Shown here: positions 36,830 through 45,087 of the stretch, piece after piece
How positions within the stretch are numbered: the first letter of the stretch is position 1
Layout: each line of letters opens with the position of its first letter
Assembly: GCA_900469475.1 (NCBI GenBank)
Contig: UBXG01000015.1
Span: 1 to 64,000, forward strand
Reading direction: 5' to 3'
Length of the DNA: 64,000 nt
From: Hyphomicrobiales bacterium
GTDB lineage: Bacteria; Pseudomonadota; Alphaproteobacteria; Rhizobiales; Rhizobiaceae
Translations under genes and position numbers: made by a program
The notes under the pieces: model-generated
The model's database searches: none
Seen by the model: the letters and a program-made list of their open reading frames with translations, nothing else
What the model was told of the DNA's origin: nothing

Positions 36830-37621
36830 TCACTCTCGGTAGCCCGGCTCCTGCCTGTCAAGAACTCGGCGAATGCTTTCGAGATGCATGCGCGCGCTTT
36901 CCGGATCGCCTTCCCGCATCTGGTGGGCGGTGGCCGTGGCTATGTCGGCGGATACAGCGAGCAGGCGGCGGCCGGTGCTCATGGCTTTTAGTTGTACCTC
37001 TGCCGCACGCTCCAGGTAGTAGAGGTCGTCCCATGCCTCGGCAATGTTCGGGGCGCAGACCATGACGCCGTGGTTCTTCATGAACAGGATGTCGTTATCG
37101 CCGAGCGTTGCAGCAATCCTGTCACCTTCGCGCTCGTCCAGTGCGAGACCATTGTAGTGCTCGTCGACACCGGTGCGGCCATAGAATTTCAGAGCCGTCT
37201 GACCGGCCCACACCAGCGGTTCGCCCTCGACCATGCTGAGCGCCGTGGCGTTCGGCATATGGGTATGGAAGGCGGCGCCGACGCGGGGCAGCATCTTGTG
37301 CAGGCGTGCGTGAATGAAGAAGGCGGTTGCCTCCGGCACGCCGTCACCGGCAACGACATTTCCTTCAAAATCACAGATCAGCAGCGATGAGGCCGTGGCT
37401 TCCTGAAAAGCCCAGCCCAGTCGGTTGACCAGGAAGAGGTCCGGATGCCCGGGCACAACGGCCGAGAAATGGTTGCAGATACCCTCTTCGAGCCCTAGCC
37501 TGGCCGCTGTGCGCAGACAGGCCGCGAGATCTCGCCGCGCATTCCAGATCTCCTCGGTGTCGAGCGAAGCGTTTCGCAGGATGGCCGGCCTTGCGCCGGC
37601 AATGTTCAATTCATGGGCCAT
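36830..37621 (-). CDS. Class II aldolase/adducin family protein
   Basis: A 263-residue class II aldolase-like protein. Zinc-site elements are visible in AAFHTHMPNATAL (H-x-H near 120) and KNHGVMV (His near 185), with GLEEGICNHFSAVVPGH near the start. Family members cleave phosphorylated sugars or act as decarboxylases or epimerases. It follows the HAD gene; its frame also opens at 37639, overlapping that gene's stop (TAATG), so coupling is likely whichever start is used. Confidence 0.82.
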   Translation of the reverse strand: MAHELNIAGARPAILRNASLDTEEIWNARRDLAACLRTAARLGLEEGICNHFSAVVPGHPDLFLVNRLGWAFQEATASSLLICDFEGNVVAGDGVPEATAFFIHARLHKMLPRVGAAFHTHMPNATALSMVEGEPLVWAGQTALKFYGRTGVDEHYNGLALDEREGDRIAATLGDNDILFMKNHGVMVCAPNIAEAWDDLYYLERAAEVQLKAMSTGRRLLAVSADIATATAHQMREGDPESARMHLESIRRVLDRQEPGYRE

Positions 37622-37638
37622 CTGTGTTTTTCTCCGCA

Positions 37639-38340
37639 TTACATCCAGCCGGCGGCCTTCAGCACGCCGGGCACATGATCGAGTGCGGCAACCACCGCGC
37701 CCGGTCGATAATCGTCGAGCGGCTTGCGGCCGGTTCCACGATCCACCCAGATCGTACGAAATCCGAGTTCGCGTGCCGCCGCAAGGTCGAGATGCGGGCT
37801 GGCGCAGACATGCACCAGATCATCGATCCCGGTCCCAAGACCGTCCCAGGCATGATGGAAGATCTGCGACGACGGTTTGTAGGCGCCGGCCTGTTCAGCC
37901 GTAATAACTCGATCGATGTGGCCACCCAGCTGGGCGACATTGCCGGCAATGATGCCATCGTCGGTATTCGAGATGATCGCGAGGCGAAAGCCGGCACCCT
38001 TCAACCGACCAAGCGTCTCGACCACTTCTGGAAACGGTGGCATCCGGCTGATCGAACTGGTTAGGATATCGGCGTCGCCAGGATCGAAGCGCAGGGCGAA
38101 CTCAGCCATTGCCCGCTCGAGCGCCTTCGCACTCACCGTCTTGAACGACCGGTGCGGCCGCTTCTCCTCCAGCTGGTGCTCGTGGCGATCATAGACGCCG
38201 ATGAAGGCAACCGGATCGATCGTGCCGCCCTTTCTAGACAGGATTTTATCAACGGCGGCCAGCAGCCCTTCATCCCATTGAATGAGAGTGCCATAGCAGT
38301 CGAAGGTCAGCCAGTTAGGGCGTTTTCCGTTAAAGGTCAT
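37639..38340 (-). CDS. HAD-family hydrolase, haloacid-dehalogenase type II
   Basis: A 233-residue HAD hydrolase. The nucleophile motif is TFDCYGTLIQWD (D14), ISNTDDG holds motif II, and KPSSQIFHHAW gives motif III Lys. The second motif-I residue is Tyr rather than Asp (DCYGT), the pattern of L-2-haloacid dehalogenases rather than phosphatases. It forms an operon with the class II aldolase and diverges from the LysR gene. Confidence 0.85.
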   Translation of the reverse strand: MTFNGKRPNWLTFDCYGTLIQWDEGLLAAVDKILSRKGGTIDPVAFIGVYDRHEHQLEEKRPHRSFKTVSAKALERAMAEFALRFDPGDADILTSSISRMPPFPEVVETLGRLKGAGFRLAIISNTDDGIIAGNVAQLGGHIDRVITAEQAGAYKPSSQIFHHAWDGLGTGIDDLVHVCASPHLDLAAARELGFRTIWVDRGTGRKPLDDYRPGAVVAALDHVPGVLKAAGWM

Positions 38341-38429
38341 GTCAGGGTATCTCCTTTACCACTTGATTTTGACAAGGATCACCTTCATTGAGAAATTAAA
38401 TGTTCTAATGTCATAAAGTTGGTATTCGA

Positions 38430-39305
38430 ATGAGCGATATCGTCGATCTTGACCTGTTACGGACCTTTATGGCTGTGGTTGATTGCGGCAGCTTCACCCG
38501 GGCCGGCGCACGCGTGCATCTGACACAATCGACCGTCAGCCAGCAGATCAAGAAACTGGAGGCGAATGTCGGCCATGTGCTGCTCGTACGCAACAAATCG
38601 ACCGGCAGTGTACAGACCACCGAGCAAGGCGAGCTTCTACTCGGCTACGCACGCCGGTTGCTGGCCACGGCAGCCGAGGCGATGGACATCATGCGCAAGC
38701 CCATGGCACCGAAGACAGTGCGCCTCGGTGTCCCCGAAGATTTCGCCGGTCGACGGCTTATCGATCTGCTCTCCAGTTTCTCCGTTGCGTCGCCGCAGAT
38801 CCGGCTCGACACGACGAGTGGCTGGAGCGTCGAGTTGCGCAGACTGCTCGATGCAGGCGAGATCGATCTAGCATTGATCAAGCGAGAGGCCGGCGACGGC
38901 GCCTGCCTGGCGAGCTGGAAAGAGGAGCTGGTCTGGGTTGGTGGCGGCAGCTGCAAGGTTGATCCCGATCCGGTGTCGCTTGCGGTCTTTCCGGTCGGCT
39001 GCATCTACCGCGAGCGCGCGATCCGCGCGATCGAAGCGCAGGGTCGCCGCTGGCGGATCGCTTACACAAGCCAGGGCCTGATGGGCGTTCAGGCGGCCGT
39101 CGCCTCCGGGCTGGGGGTCAGCCTGCTTCCGTCAAATGCGTTGCTACCGGAACACCGCAAGCTGTCGCCGGCGGATGGCTTCCGAGCTGAGCGTGGATCC
39201 GAAATGGCCCTGGTTAAGGGTCGCATGCGGCTTTCGAGGGAAGCCAAGCTCCTTGCAGAGTTTCTTTCCGAGCGACTTACCCCGGCGGCCGCAGAATTGG
39301 CATGA
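38430..39305 (+). CDS. LysR-family transcriptional regulator
   Basis: A 291-residue LysR protein with the helix-turn-helix in LLRTFMAVVDCGSFTRAGAR and STVSQQIKKLEANVGHVLLV, followed by an effector domain. It is divergent from the HAD/aldolase operon across 89 bp of AT-rich DNA, the classic arrangement for a LysR activator and its target. Inducer unknown. Confidence 0.9.
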   Translation: MSDIVDLDLLRTFMAVVDCGSFTRAGARVHLTQSTVSQQIKKLEANVGHVLLVRNKSTGSVQTTEQGELLLGYARRLLATAAEAMDIMRKPMAPKTVRLGVPEDFAGRRLIDLLSSFSVASPQIRLDTTSGWSVELRRLLDAGEIDLALIKREAGDGACLASWKEELVWVGGGSCKVDPDPVSLAVFPVGCIYRERAIRAIEAQGRRWRIAYTSQGLMGVQAAVASGLGVSLLPSNALLPEHRKLSPADGFRAERGSEMALVKGRMRLSREAKLLAEFLSERLTPAAAELA

Positions 39306-39379
39306 GGCGGACAGATTAAGCGGAGCTTCTTTGCTGTCCTTGGGCCAACGGATCTCGACATAGGCCGGGGCTGTCGTAC

Positions 39380-39612
39380 CACTCCGGCCCCTCTTCCGCG
39401 CCTCGCGACGATCGTCCGAGGCGCGGACACGGGATGACCGGAGCTTGCCCCGGAAGTGGCAGGGCTGCTTGCAGCGTCGCTCGGGTTGTCCCGGATGTTC
39501 ACGACGACCTCGAGCAGTTGGAGGCGGGCCTGACGCTCTACGACGCTTTCTATCGCTGGTGTCGCGACGCCGCCAGGGAAACCCACAACTGGCCGAACGC
39601 CGAGGCGGGCCA
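39380..39612 (+). pseudogene. Relic of chromate-resistance regulator ChrB (C-terminal part)
   Basis: Three successive pieces of the ChrB C-terminus are seen in two frames: PLPRLATIVRGADTG, a TGA, then PELAPEVAGLLAASLGLSRM, a frameshift near 39500, then DDLEQLEAGLTLYDAFYRWC and RDAARETHNWP. The N-terminal half is absent. At least one stop and one frameshift make it non-functional. It directly precedes the chrA relic, preserving the usual chrB-chrA order. Confidence 0.7.
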
Positions 39613-39617
39613 GCGAT

Positions 39618-39974
39618 ATGGCAACCGTGGAAAAGGAAGAAACCGCCGCGCGCGAAGCGGTCGAACACGGTCTGCCGTTCTCGGAGGCCTTGAAGGTCTG
39701 GGCGCGGATGGCCGCGCTGAGCTTCGGCGGACCTGCCGGCCAGATCACGGTCATGCATAGGATCATCGTCGAGGAGAAGCGTTGGATCGGCGAGGAACGC
39801 TTCCTCCATGTCCTGTTCTTCGGCCTGAAGTCTGCCGTTCTTGCCATCGTTCTCGGGGCGGTTCTCCGCATTGGCAGCCTGGCACCGCGGCAGATATGGC
39901 CGCTGGCACGGCGCGGCACACGTCTCCTCTCCGGGTTTCGCGCCATCCATAGAGGGGCGATGCTCTTCTTCTGA
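39618..39974 (+). pseudogene. Truncated chromate transporter ChrA relic
   Basis: A 118-codon frame starts as an ordinary ChrA: EALKVWARMAALSFGGPAGQ, ITVMHRIIVEEKRWIGEERF, LH, then jumps to FFGLKSAVLAIVLGAVLRIG, which normally lies tens of residues further on. The PGPEAQQLATYIGW segment is deleted, and after residue about 90 the sequence no longer resembles ChrA. A full ChrA is about 400 residues. The frame may be translated but cannot form the transporter. Confidence 0.72.
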
Positions 39975-39984
39975 GGAGACGCGT

Positions 39985-40707
39985 CTACACAAGGGTTCCT
40001 CCTCCATCCGCAACCACTGATTGTCCAGTCGTATAGTCGCTCCGCAGAAACGAGAGGTAGGCTTCCGCTACGTCGGCAGGTCTTCCTACGCGGCCGACGG
40101 GGAGCTTCGCCGCAGTCTCGCGGAATATGTGCTCGCGCGCTTCCGAGGGGATGCCAGACCAAAGATCCGTGACGACCATGCCCGGGAGCACCGCGTTAAC
40201 CCGGATCGGCGCTAGCTCGATCGCCAGTGCACGCGTCAGGGACTCGATCGCTCCGCAGATGCTCGCCGCGAAGGCAAACCCTGCGGGTGGGCGCCTGGCC
40301 GATGTTCCGCTTGTTAGAACAATTGATCCGCCGCTTCGGATGTACGGCCGGGCCGCCTGGATAGCGGCAACCGCGCCCCAATAGCGCAATTCGAAGAAAC
40401 CGCGCGCGATCGTGAGATCGGTGTCGGCGACACGCGGACCAAACGGAAGCGGCTCCCCTGCCGTATAGACCAGATGATCGAATGAGCCAATTTCCTCAAA
40501 GAGCGCCCTTACGGCGTCGGTGGATCTGAGATCGACAGCTCTGCCCGTGGCCGTGCCTTGGGGTAGCCTGGCCACGGCGCCGGTGACACCCTTCTCCTGG
40601 CTGGAGACGATGACGACGCTGGCCCCTTCTCGCACGGCCTGCTCGGCCACGGCAAAGCCGATGCCTCGGGATCCACCGAGAACGACGACACGCTTTTCCT
40701 GCAACAT
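39985..40707 (-). CDS. Short-chain dehydrogenase/reductase
   Basis: A 240-residue SDR oxidoreductase. The cofactor motif VVVLGGSRGIGFAVAEQAVR spans residues 7-26, and VVDLRSTDAV-type Asp binding and YTAGEPLP follow. The usual Y-x-x-x-K is replaced by FAASICGAIESL, so the catalytic Tyr/Lys pair is absent in the expected place; it may be a divergent or non-catalytic member. Start 40707 follows AAGGAG. It diverges from the AraC regulator at 40848. Confidence 0.8.
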   Translation of the reverse strand: MLQEKRVVVLGGSRGIGFAVAEQAVREGASVVIVSSQEKGVTGAVARLPQGTATGRAVDLRSTDAVRALFEEIGSFDHLVYTAGEPLPFGPRVADTDLTIARGFFELRYWGAVAAIQAARPYIRSGGSIVLTSGTSARRPPAGFAFAASICGAIESLTRALAIELAPIRVNAVLPGMVVTDLWSGIPSEAREHIFRETAAKLPVGRVGRPADVAEAYLSFLRSDYTTGQSVVADGGGTLV

Positions 40708-40847
40708 CGATAAACTCCTTGATGAGATGCGCAGCAGGCCGATCTGAGCCTGCCGGTCGCCAAACACTTGATTGTCGGCCAATGATAGATCGCGCCTCTG
40801 CACGGTCGATAGCTGACAAGCCGGAAGAGTTTATCTATCGTCCAAAT

Positions 40848-41768
40848 ATGGACCCGCTTCTCGATCTCATCAACTTGCTTCGACCGCGCGCCACTCTCTG
40901 GGGAGGCATTGATGGCGTTGGGCGGTGGGGAGTTTCTTTCCGACCGAGAAACGACCTGCTGTTCTGCTGGCTCGAGCAAGGAGAATGTCTCTTGACGCAG
41001 CCGTCCCCCCTGCCGCCGATCCGGCTGGCCCCAAGCGATTTCCTTCTCATCCGCGCGACGGTTCCGTTCGCTCTCACCACGGACGCGGCCATCGAGCCGA
41101 CGGACAGCGAGACGGTAACCGCGGCCACGAACGATCCGAGGATTAGAATAGGTTCAGGTGGCGGCCCGATCAGCACTTTGCACGCCGGCAAGTTTGTCTT
41201 TGACTCCGCCAACGAGGAGCTACTCGTCGAGTTGCTGCCATCGCTGGTCCACATCCCGGCAGGTCAGACATCATCGTCGCGCGTTCGCGCTCTGTTGACC
41301 ATGAACGAGGACGAGTCCCGCTGTCCGAGACCGGGAGGAGATTACGTCGTGGGGCGATTGATGGAACTGGTTCTTGTGGAAATCCTGCGGTCCGGCGCTA
41401 CCGGGGAGATCAGCCAGCAGCGCCGAGGGCTCGTGGCCGGTCTCCGCGATCCTGTGACGGCGCGCTCTCTCTCGGCCATGCATGCCGACATAGCACACGA
41501 CTGGACGGTTTCCGCCTTGGCTCGTCTCTGTGGCGTATCACGATCCAAGTTCGCGACGCGATTTCGCAAAACAGTGGGGCTGGCGCCTATAGAATACCTT
41601 CAGCGTTGGCGCATCGCGCGCGCAAAGGATGAGCTGCGCCTTGGAATGAAGAGCGTTGGTGAGATTGCTCTAGCTGTGGGATTCCAATCTTCAAGCGCCT
41701 TCAGCACAGCCTTCACGCGAATTGTCGGATCTTCGCCGAGGCATTTTGCGAGCTCTTTGCGGGCCTAA
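40848..41768 (+). CDS. AraC-family transcriptional regulator (cupin_6 type)
   Basis: A 306-residue regulator with an N-terminal cupin_6 effector domain (MDPLLDLINLLRPRATLWGG, then WGVSFRP) and a C-terminal pair of helix-turn-helices (WTVSALARLCGVSRSKFATR; VGEIALAVGFQSSSAFSTAF). It diverges from the SDR gene and in this family usually activates such a neighbour. Start 40848 fits family members; the frame opens earlier at 40719 and 40782 without ribosome sites. Confidence 0.85.
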   Translation: MDPLLDLINLLRPRATLWGGIDGVGRWGVSFRPRNDLLFCWLEQGECLLTQPSPLPPIRLAPSDFLLIRATVPFALTTDAAIEPTDSETVTAATNDPRIRIGSGGGPISTLHAGKFVFDSANEELLVELLPSLVHIPAGQTSSSRVRALLTMNEDESRCPRPGGDYVVGRLMELVLVEILRSGATGEISQQRRGLVAGLRDPVTARSLSAMHADIAHDWTVSALARLCGVSRSKFATRFRKTVGLAPIEYLQRWRIARAKDELRLGMKSVGEIALAVGFQSSSAFSTAFTRIVGSSPRHFASSLRA

Positions 41769-41867
41769 CGCAAACCGGCGCGGCTCGGTGAAGCGCGCTT
41801 GAGCGCCGTCGCCGCGGAGGGTGCCGTCAGACGATGGCTCCGCCGGCAGGACGCAGACCAGCATCGG

Positions 41868-42230
41868 GCGGCGCGGCCGGCCGAGATCGTCACGGCCAAT
41901 GCCACGCAATCCGCCTTTGATGGCGTTTTCCTGCACCACGTTCCAGACCGTCCACAGATCGTCGGCGCGGTCGTCACGATCGCGGGGGAACCAGCAACTG
42001 TTCGGCCTTGGTGTCGTCGTTTCGCCTTCGCAAGGTTGACTAGTCCTGTGGAGCAACAAGGGTCGCTCCGCTTCGCCAAGAATGCGATAGGTGCTCTCGA
42101 TGACCTTGTGCTGCACGTCACCGGAATGGCGTACCTTGATGGCATTGATGGTGCTGGTCTGAGGTCGGTGCTTCCGCCACGAAGGCAGGCTTCGTCACCC
42201 AGGCGCCTCTGGGAGAGGTTCGCGCGCATG
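41868..42230 (-). pseudogene. Relic of a DUF932 (plasmid/phage-type) protein
   Basis: Minus-strand frames give TSTINAIKVRHSGDVQHKVI then ESTYRILGEAERPLLL and, after unrelated sequence, DRADDLWTVWNVVQENAIKG and GLRGIGRDDLGRPRR. These match separated blocks of DUF932 proteins common on rhizobial plasmids. The N-terminus, the section between the blocks and the NGIDQ-type ending are missing or out of frame. Confidence 0.6.
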
Positions 42231-42508
42231 AGGGAGATCGTGGACCACGCAGTGAGCATGTGGAGTTGAGCCAACTTCAGGGCCGATCGATCAGGCTTGA
42301 GCGAAGCAGAAACGACCGAAAGCCGAAGCAGCCACCGTTCGCGACTTTAGAGACCTCCTATAGGCTGGCACCTACCCCCGTAACGGCTAAGTGCGCCTAT
42401 CCCGGATTGCCCAGCATTCCGCGTTGGATGCCTATCAAACAGGCACTCACTTCGAGTCTCCATCGGCCACGACGGGATGATCCCCTGAATTTCCAATGCG
42501 TTAGCTCA

Positions 42509-42524
42509 TGGCACGCCAATTGCT
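42509..42524 (+). promoter_or_regulatory. Sigma-54 promoter of the nasT-nasS operon
   Basis: TGGCACGCCAATTGCT matches the -24/-12 consensus TGGCAC-N5-TTGCW exactly with correct spacing. It lies 31 bp before the GTG of the first gene, leaving a very short leader. Expected activator is NtrC under nitrogen limitation; no clear NtrC box was found nearby. Confidence 0.85.
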
Positions 42525-42554
42525 TGGCATAGTGAGTTCAAAAAGGGATCTCAG

Positions 42555-42857
42555 GTGGGACCGTTTCTGCCGTTCTTGTGCATTGCCATCGGCTTCAGCT
42601 GGGCGGATTGCTCGTCGATCTTCGTCTCGGGGCCGGAGAAGTCGCGCATCCGCCTCGCGCTCGTGACGGTTTCGACCAGCATATTCCTCTGCGCGATCGG
42701 CTTGTCATTCGCCGATCACAGCCTCCTCGCCGGCACAGTACTGGTCGCTTGCGGCATGACGATTGCCCTCGCGCTCGGCAGAAATCTGTCCTCGTTCTGG
42801 TCCTTGTTAATATCTGTTGGAGGCTTCGCGATCTATCTGCATGGCGTCATCGATTGA
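42555..42857 (+). CDS. Small three-helix membrane protein, first gene of nas regulatory operon
   Basis: A 100-residue hydrophobic protein of unknown family. Hydrophobic stretches lie at about residues 3-25, 33-52, 58-73 and 79-96, separated by a charged turn (SGPEKSRIR), so three or four membrane spans are likely. It starts with GTG after AAAGGGA, directly downstream of a sigma-54 promoter and 8 bp before nasT. The position suggests a role linked to nitrate sensing or membrane status, but nothing in the sequence gives a function. Confidence 0.65.
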   Translation: MGPFLPFLCIAIGFSWADCSSIFVSGPEKSRIRLALVTVSTSIFLCAIGLSFADHSLLAGTVLVACGMTIALALGRNLSSFWSLLISVGGFAIYLHGVID

Positions 42858-42865
42858 AGGTGGCA

Positions 42866-43453
42866 ATGCTTCATTCCGAACTGACAATTTTGGTCATCGA
42901 CGAAAACGTCATCCGCGCCTCGATCATAGAGGAAGGGCTGCGCGAGGCCGGGCATGGCAAGGTCACCGTCATTCACGAAGTCAATGGTGTTGCCCGCATC
43001 ATCGAGGCACTCAAGCCCGATGTGATCGTCATCGATATCGAGAATCCAAATCGCGACATGATGGAGCACCTATTTCAGTTGACCCGCACCGTCGGCCGGC
43101 CAATCGCGATGTTCGTCGACAGATCCGATACAGCGCAGATTGAGGCAGCCATGGACGCAGGTGTTTCGGCCTATGTCGTTGACGGATTGAAGAAGGAGCG
43201 TGTCAAATCCATCCTCGACATGGCGGTCAGCCGCTTCAACGCTTTCTCCCGCCTTCAAAGAGAGCTTGCCGAAGCAAAATCCGCTCTGGAGGAGCGCAAG
43301 ATCGTCGAGCGCGCAAAGGGCATTCTGATGAAGATGCGCGGCCTGTCGGAGGAGGATGCCTTTGCACTCCTGCGTCAGACAGCCATGAACGAGAAGAAGA
43401 AGATCTCCGAAATCGCCCAGAGTGTGGTGACGGCCGCCGGGTTGCTGATGTGA
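42866..43453 (+). CDS. nasT: NasT, ANTAR-domain transcription antiterminator
   Basis: A 195-residue protein with an N-terminal receiver-like domain (ILVIDENVIRASIIEEGL; PDVIVIDIENP) and a C-terminal ANTAR domain, ALEERKIVERAKGILMKMRG then LSEEDAFALLRQTAMNEKKK (about 135-185). ANTAR proteins bind RNA hairpins with A1/G4 hexaloops and prevent terminator formation. Without nitrate it is held by NasS; with nitrate it would free the nrtABC-nirBD-nasA leader, where a matching hairpin exists. Start 42866 follows GAAGGTGG. Confidence 0.92.
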   Translation: MLHSELTILVIDENVIRASIIEEGLREAGHGKVTVIHEVNGVARIIEALKPDVIVIDIENPNRDMMEHLFQLTRTVGRPIAMFVDRSDTAQIEAAMDAGVSAYVVDGLKKERVKSILDMAVSRFNAFSRLQRELAEAKSALEERKIVERAKGILMKMRGLSEEDAFALLRQTAMNEKKKISEIAQSVVTAAGLLM

Positions 43454-43488
43454 TCGCGACACGGGGAGAAAGCCCGAGGTAAGAAAAG

Positions 43489-44763
43489 ATGACAATAATC
43501 GAACGCTCCAGTAGCAAGCTTGTCGCCCCCAAACGGGTCAGCGGCAGGGAGCAGAAGGTCCTGCGCGCCGGCTTTATTCCACTCGTCGATGCTTCGGTCC
43601 TGATCGCTGCGGCCGAATTCGGTTTTGCCGCCAGGGAGGGACTTGCACTCGAACTGGTCAAGGATGTCTCATGGGCCAATGTCCGCGACCGATTGGCCTT
43701 CCGCCAATTCGACATCGCACATATGCTGTCGCCGATGCCGGTGGCTTCGATGCTTGGCCTTGGCTCCAATCCTTCGTCGACGATCACCCCCTTCTCACTC
43801 GGCCTGGGTGGCAGCGCGATCACTCTTTCCGTCACGCTGTTCGATCGCATGCGCGATCATGCAGGGATTGCTGAACAGGCGAGCGCACTCGAAAACGCCA
43901 GGGCGTTGGCGGTCGTGCTTTCGCATGGGAAGAACCGTGGCGAGGCACCTCCGACGTTCGGAATGACCTATCCGTTCTCGTCTCATAATTACGAGTTCCG
44001 ATATTGGCTGGCCGCCGGTGGTATCGACCCTGACCGGGACGTGAAGCTTGTCGTCGTTCCACCGCCTCTGACATCCGACGCACTTGCAGCCGGCGCCATC
44101 GACGGCTTCTGCGTCGGCGCTCCCTGGAACATGGTTGCGTCCGAGCGCGGCGTCGGGCGCATTGTCGCCGCCAAGCAGGACATATGGCCCTCCGCTCCGG
44201 AGAAAGTGATCGGAATGCGCCCGGAATGGGCCGAGAGTCATCCCGAAACGGTTTCACGCCTGATCGTTGCGCTTGATGCTGCCGCCCGCTGGTGCGACCG
44301 GTCGGAAAATCACGATGCGCTCGCCGAGGCGCTTGCCGATCCCCGCTACATCGCGGCGCCCGCCGCCATCATCCGCCGCGTGCTATCAGGCGAATTCAAT
44401 CTGGATGCCAAGGGCAATCGGCGCTTGATCGACCGATATTTTTCCTTTCATGGTAACTTTGCCAATTATCCGCGCCCGAGCCAGGCTCTATGGATATTCA
44501 GCCAGATGATCCGCTGGGGCCAGGTTGCTCTATCCAAACAGAACATGAAAATCGCCGCCTCGGCCTATCGCCCGGATCTTTACAGGCTCGCACTCGGCGC
44601 CGGAGCGGGGCCGGACGAGGCCGATATCCGCATTGAGGGCGATAAGGAGGGCGATCGCTTCATGGACGGACATGTCTTCGATCCCGACGAAATGGCCGAT
44701 TATGTCGGAGGATTTGCCGTGAAGGCAGCAAGCGCAGCACAGCTCTCGACGGACGACATTTAA
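43489..44763 (+). CDS. nasS: NasS, cytoplasmic nitrate/nitrite sensor
   Basis: A 424-residue protein of the NrtA/CmpA family without a signal peptide, so it stays in the cytoplasm. It shares with NrtA downstream the segments VLRAGFIPLVDASVLIAAAE, YEFRYWLAAGGIDPDRDV and GFCVGAPWN. NasS is known to bind nitrate or nitrite and to sequester NasT in their absence. It lies 35 bp after nasT; the order nasT-nasS is the reverse of that in many bacteria. Confidence 0.88.
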   Translation: MTIIERSSSKLVAPKRVSGREQKVLRAGFIPLVDASVLIAAAEFGFAAREGLALELVKDVSWANVRDRLAFRQFDIAHMLSPMPVASMLGLGSNPSSTITPFSLGLGGSAITLSVTLFDRMRDHAGIAEQASALENARALAVVLSHGKNRGEAPPTFGMTYPFSSHNYEFRYWLAAGGIDPDRDVKLVVVPPPLTSDALAAGAIDGFCVGAPWNMVASERGVGRIVAAKQDIWPSAPEKVIGMRPEWAESHPETVSRLIVALDAAARWCDRSENHDALAEALADPRYIAAPAAIIRRVLSGEFNLDAKGNRRLIDRYFSFHGNFANYPRPSQALWIFSQMIRWGQVALSKQNMKIAASAYRPDLYRLALGAGAGPDEADIRIEGDKEGDRFMDGHVFDPDEMADYVGGFAVKAASAAQLSTDDI

Positions 44764-44784
44764 GACGCGACAGCGTTCGCTGCA

Positions 44785-44801
44785 TGCACAGAATTGGCGC
44801 A
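44785..44801. promoter_or_regulatory. Candidate NtrC enhancer site
   Basis: TGCACA-GAATT-GGCGCA matches 10 of 12 fixed positions of the NtrC consensus TGCACC-N5-GGTGCA. It lies about 145 bp upstream of the sigma-54 promoter at 44932, a normal enhancer distance. Inferred from consensus only. Confidence 0.5.
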
Positions 44802-44931
44802 AGGCCTTCGATCGCAGAGCAGCAACCGCCTAAAACGTCAGCAATTGCCGCATCCACGCACAAAACCGGCAAACCTGGCCAAGTTCGAAATAACTCAGTA
44901 TTTTCATAGAGCTACGCATACCCTTAGAAAA

Positions 44932-44947
44932 TGGCACGCGGATTGCT
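44932..44947 (+). promoter_or_regulatory. Sigma-54 promoter of the nrtABC-nirBD-nasA-cysG operon
   Basis: TGGCACGCGGATTGCT is an exact -24/-12 match and differs in only two spacer bases from the nasT promoter. Predicted transcript start is near 44957, just before the leader hairpin and about 175 bp upstream of nrtA. Confidence 0.87.
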
Positions 44948-44958
44948 TAGTTAAGGCT

Positions 44959-44982
44959 GCCTCGATCAACGGCGATCCAGGC
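44959..44982 (+). promoter_or_regulatory. NasT-binding (ANTAR) leader hairpin with A1/G4 hexaloop
   Basis: The leader starts with GCCT-C-GATC, loop AACGGC, GATC-C-AGGC. The stem pairs GCCT with AGGC and GATC with GATC around one C/C mismatch. The six-base loop has A at position 1 and G at position 4, the rule for ANTAR-bound RNA. It sits at the very 5' end of the predicted transcript and 80 bp before an intrinsic terminator. A second hexaloop hairpin, usual in this RNA class, was not clearly found; GCGC-TGATTAC-GCGC at 44990-45004 is the nearest candidate but has a seven-base loop. Confidence 0.7.
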
Positions 44983-45060
44983 ACGCAATGCGCTGATTAC
45001 GCGCTCGCAAAGACATTGACGTCGCACGGTTCATGCCCCGGGACTCCCATTCCATCCCCG

Positions 45061-45087
45061 GCCGCATCGATCGAGCGGCGTTTTTTT
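45061..45087 (+). terminator. Intrinsic terminator in the nrtA leader (attenuator)
   Basis: The stem GCCGC / GCGGC (45061-45065 with 45075-45079) encloses ATCGATCGA and is followed by G and seven T (45081-45087). It lies after the sigma-54 promoter and 45 bp before the nrtA GTG, so unless bypassed it would stop transcription into the operon. Upstream CCGGG...CCCGG repeats could form a competing structure. Confidence 0.8.

Noticed and set aside
44990-45004. Second ANTAR hairpin GCGC-TGATTAC-GCGC
   Set aside because: The loop has seven bases and no A1/G4 pattern, so it is only mentioned as the nearest candidate.
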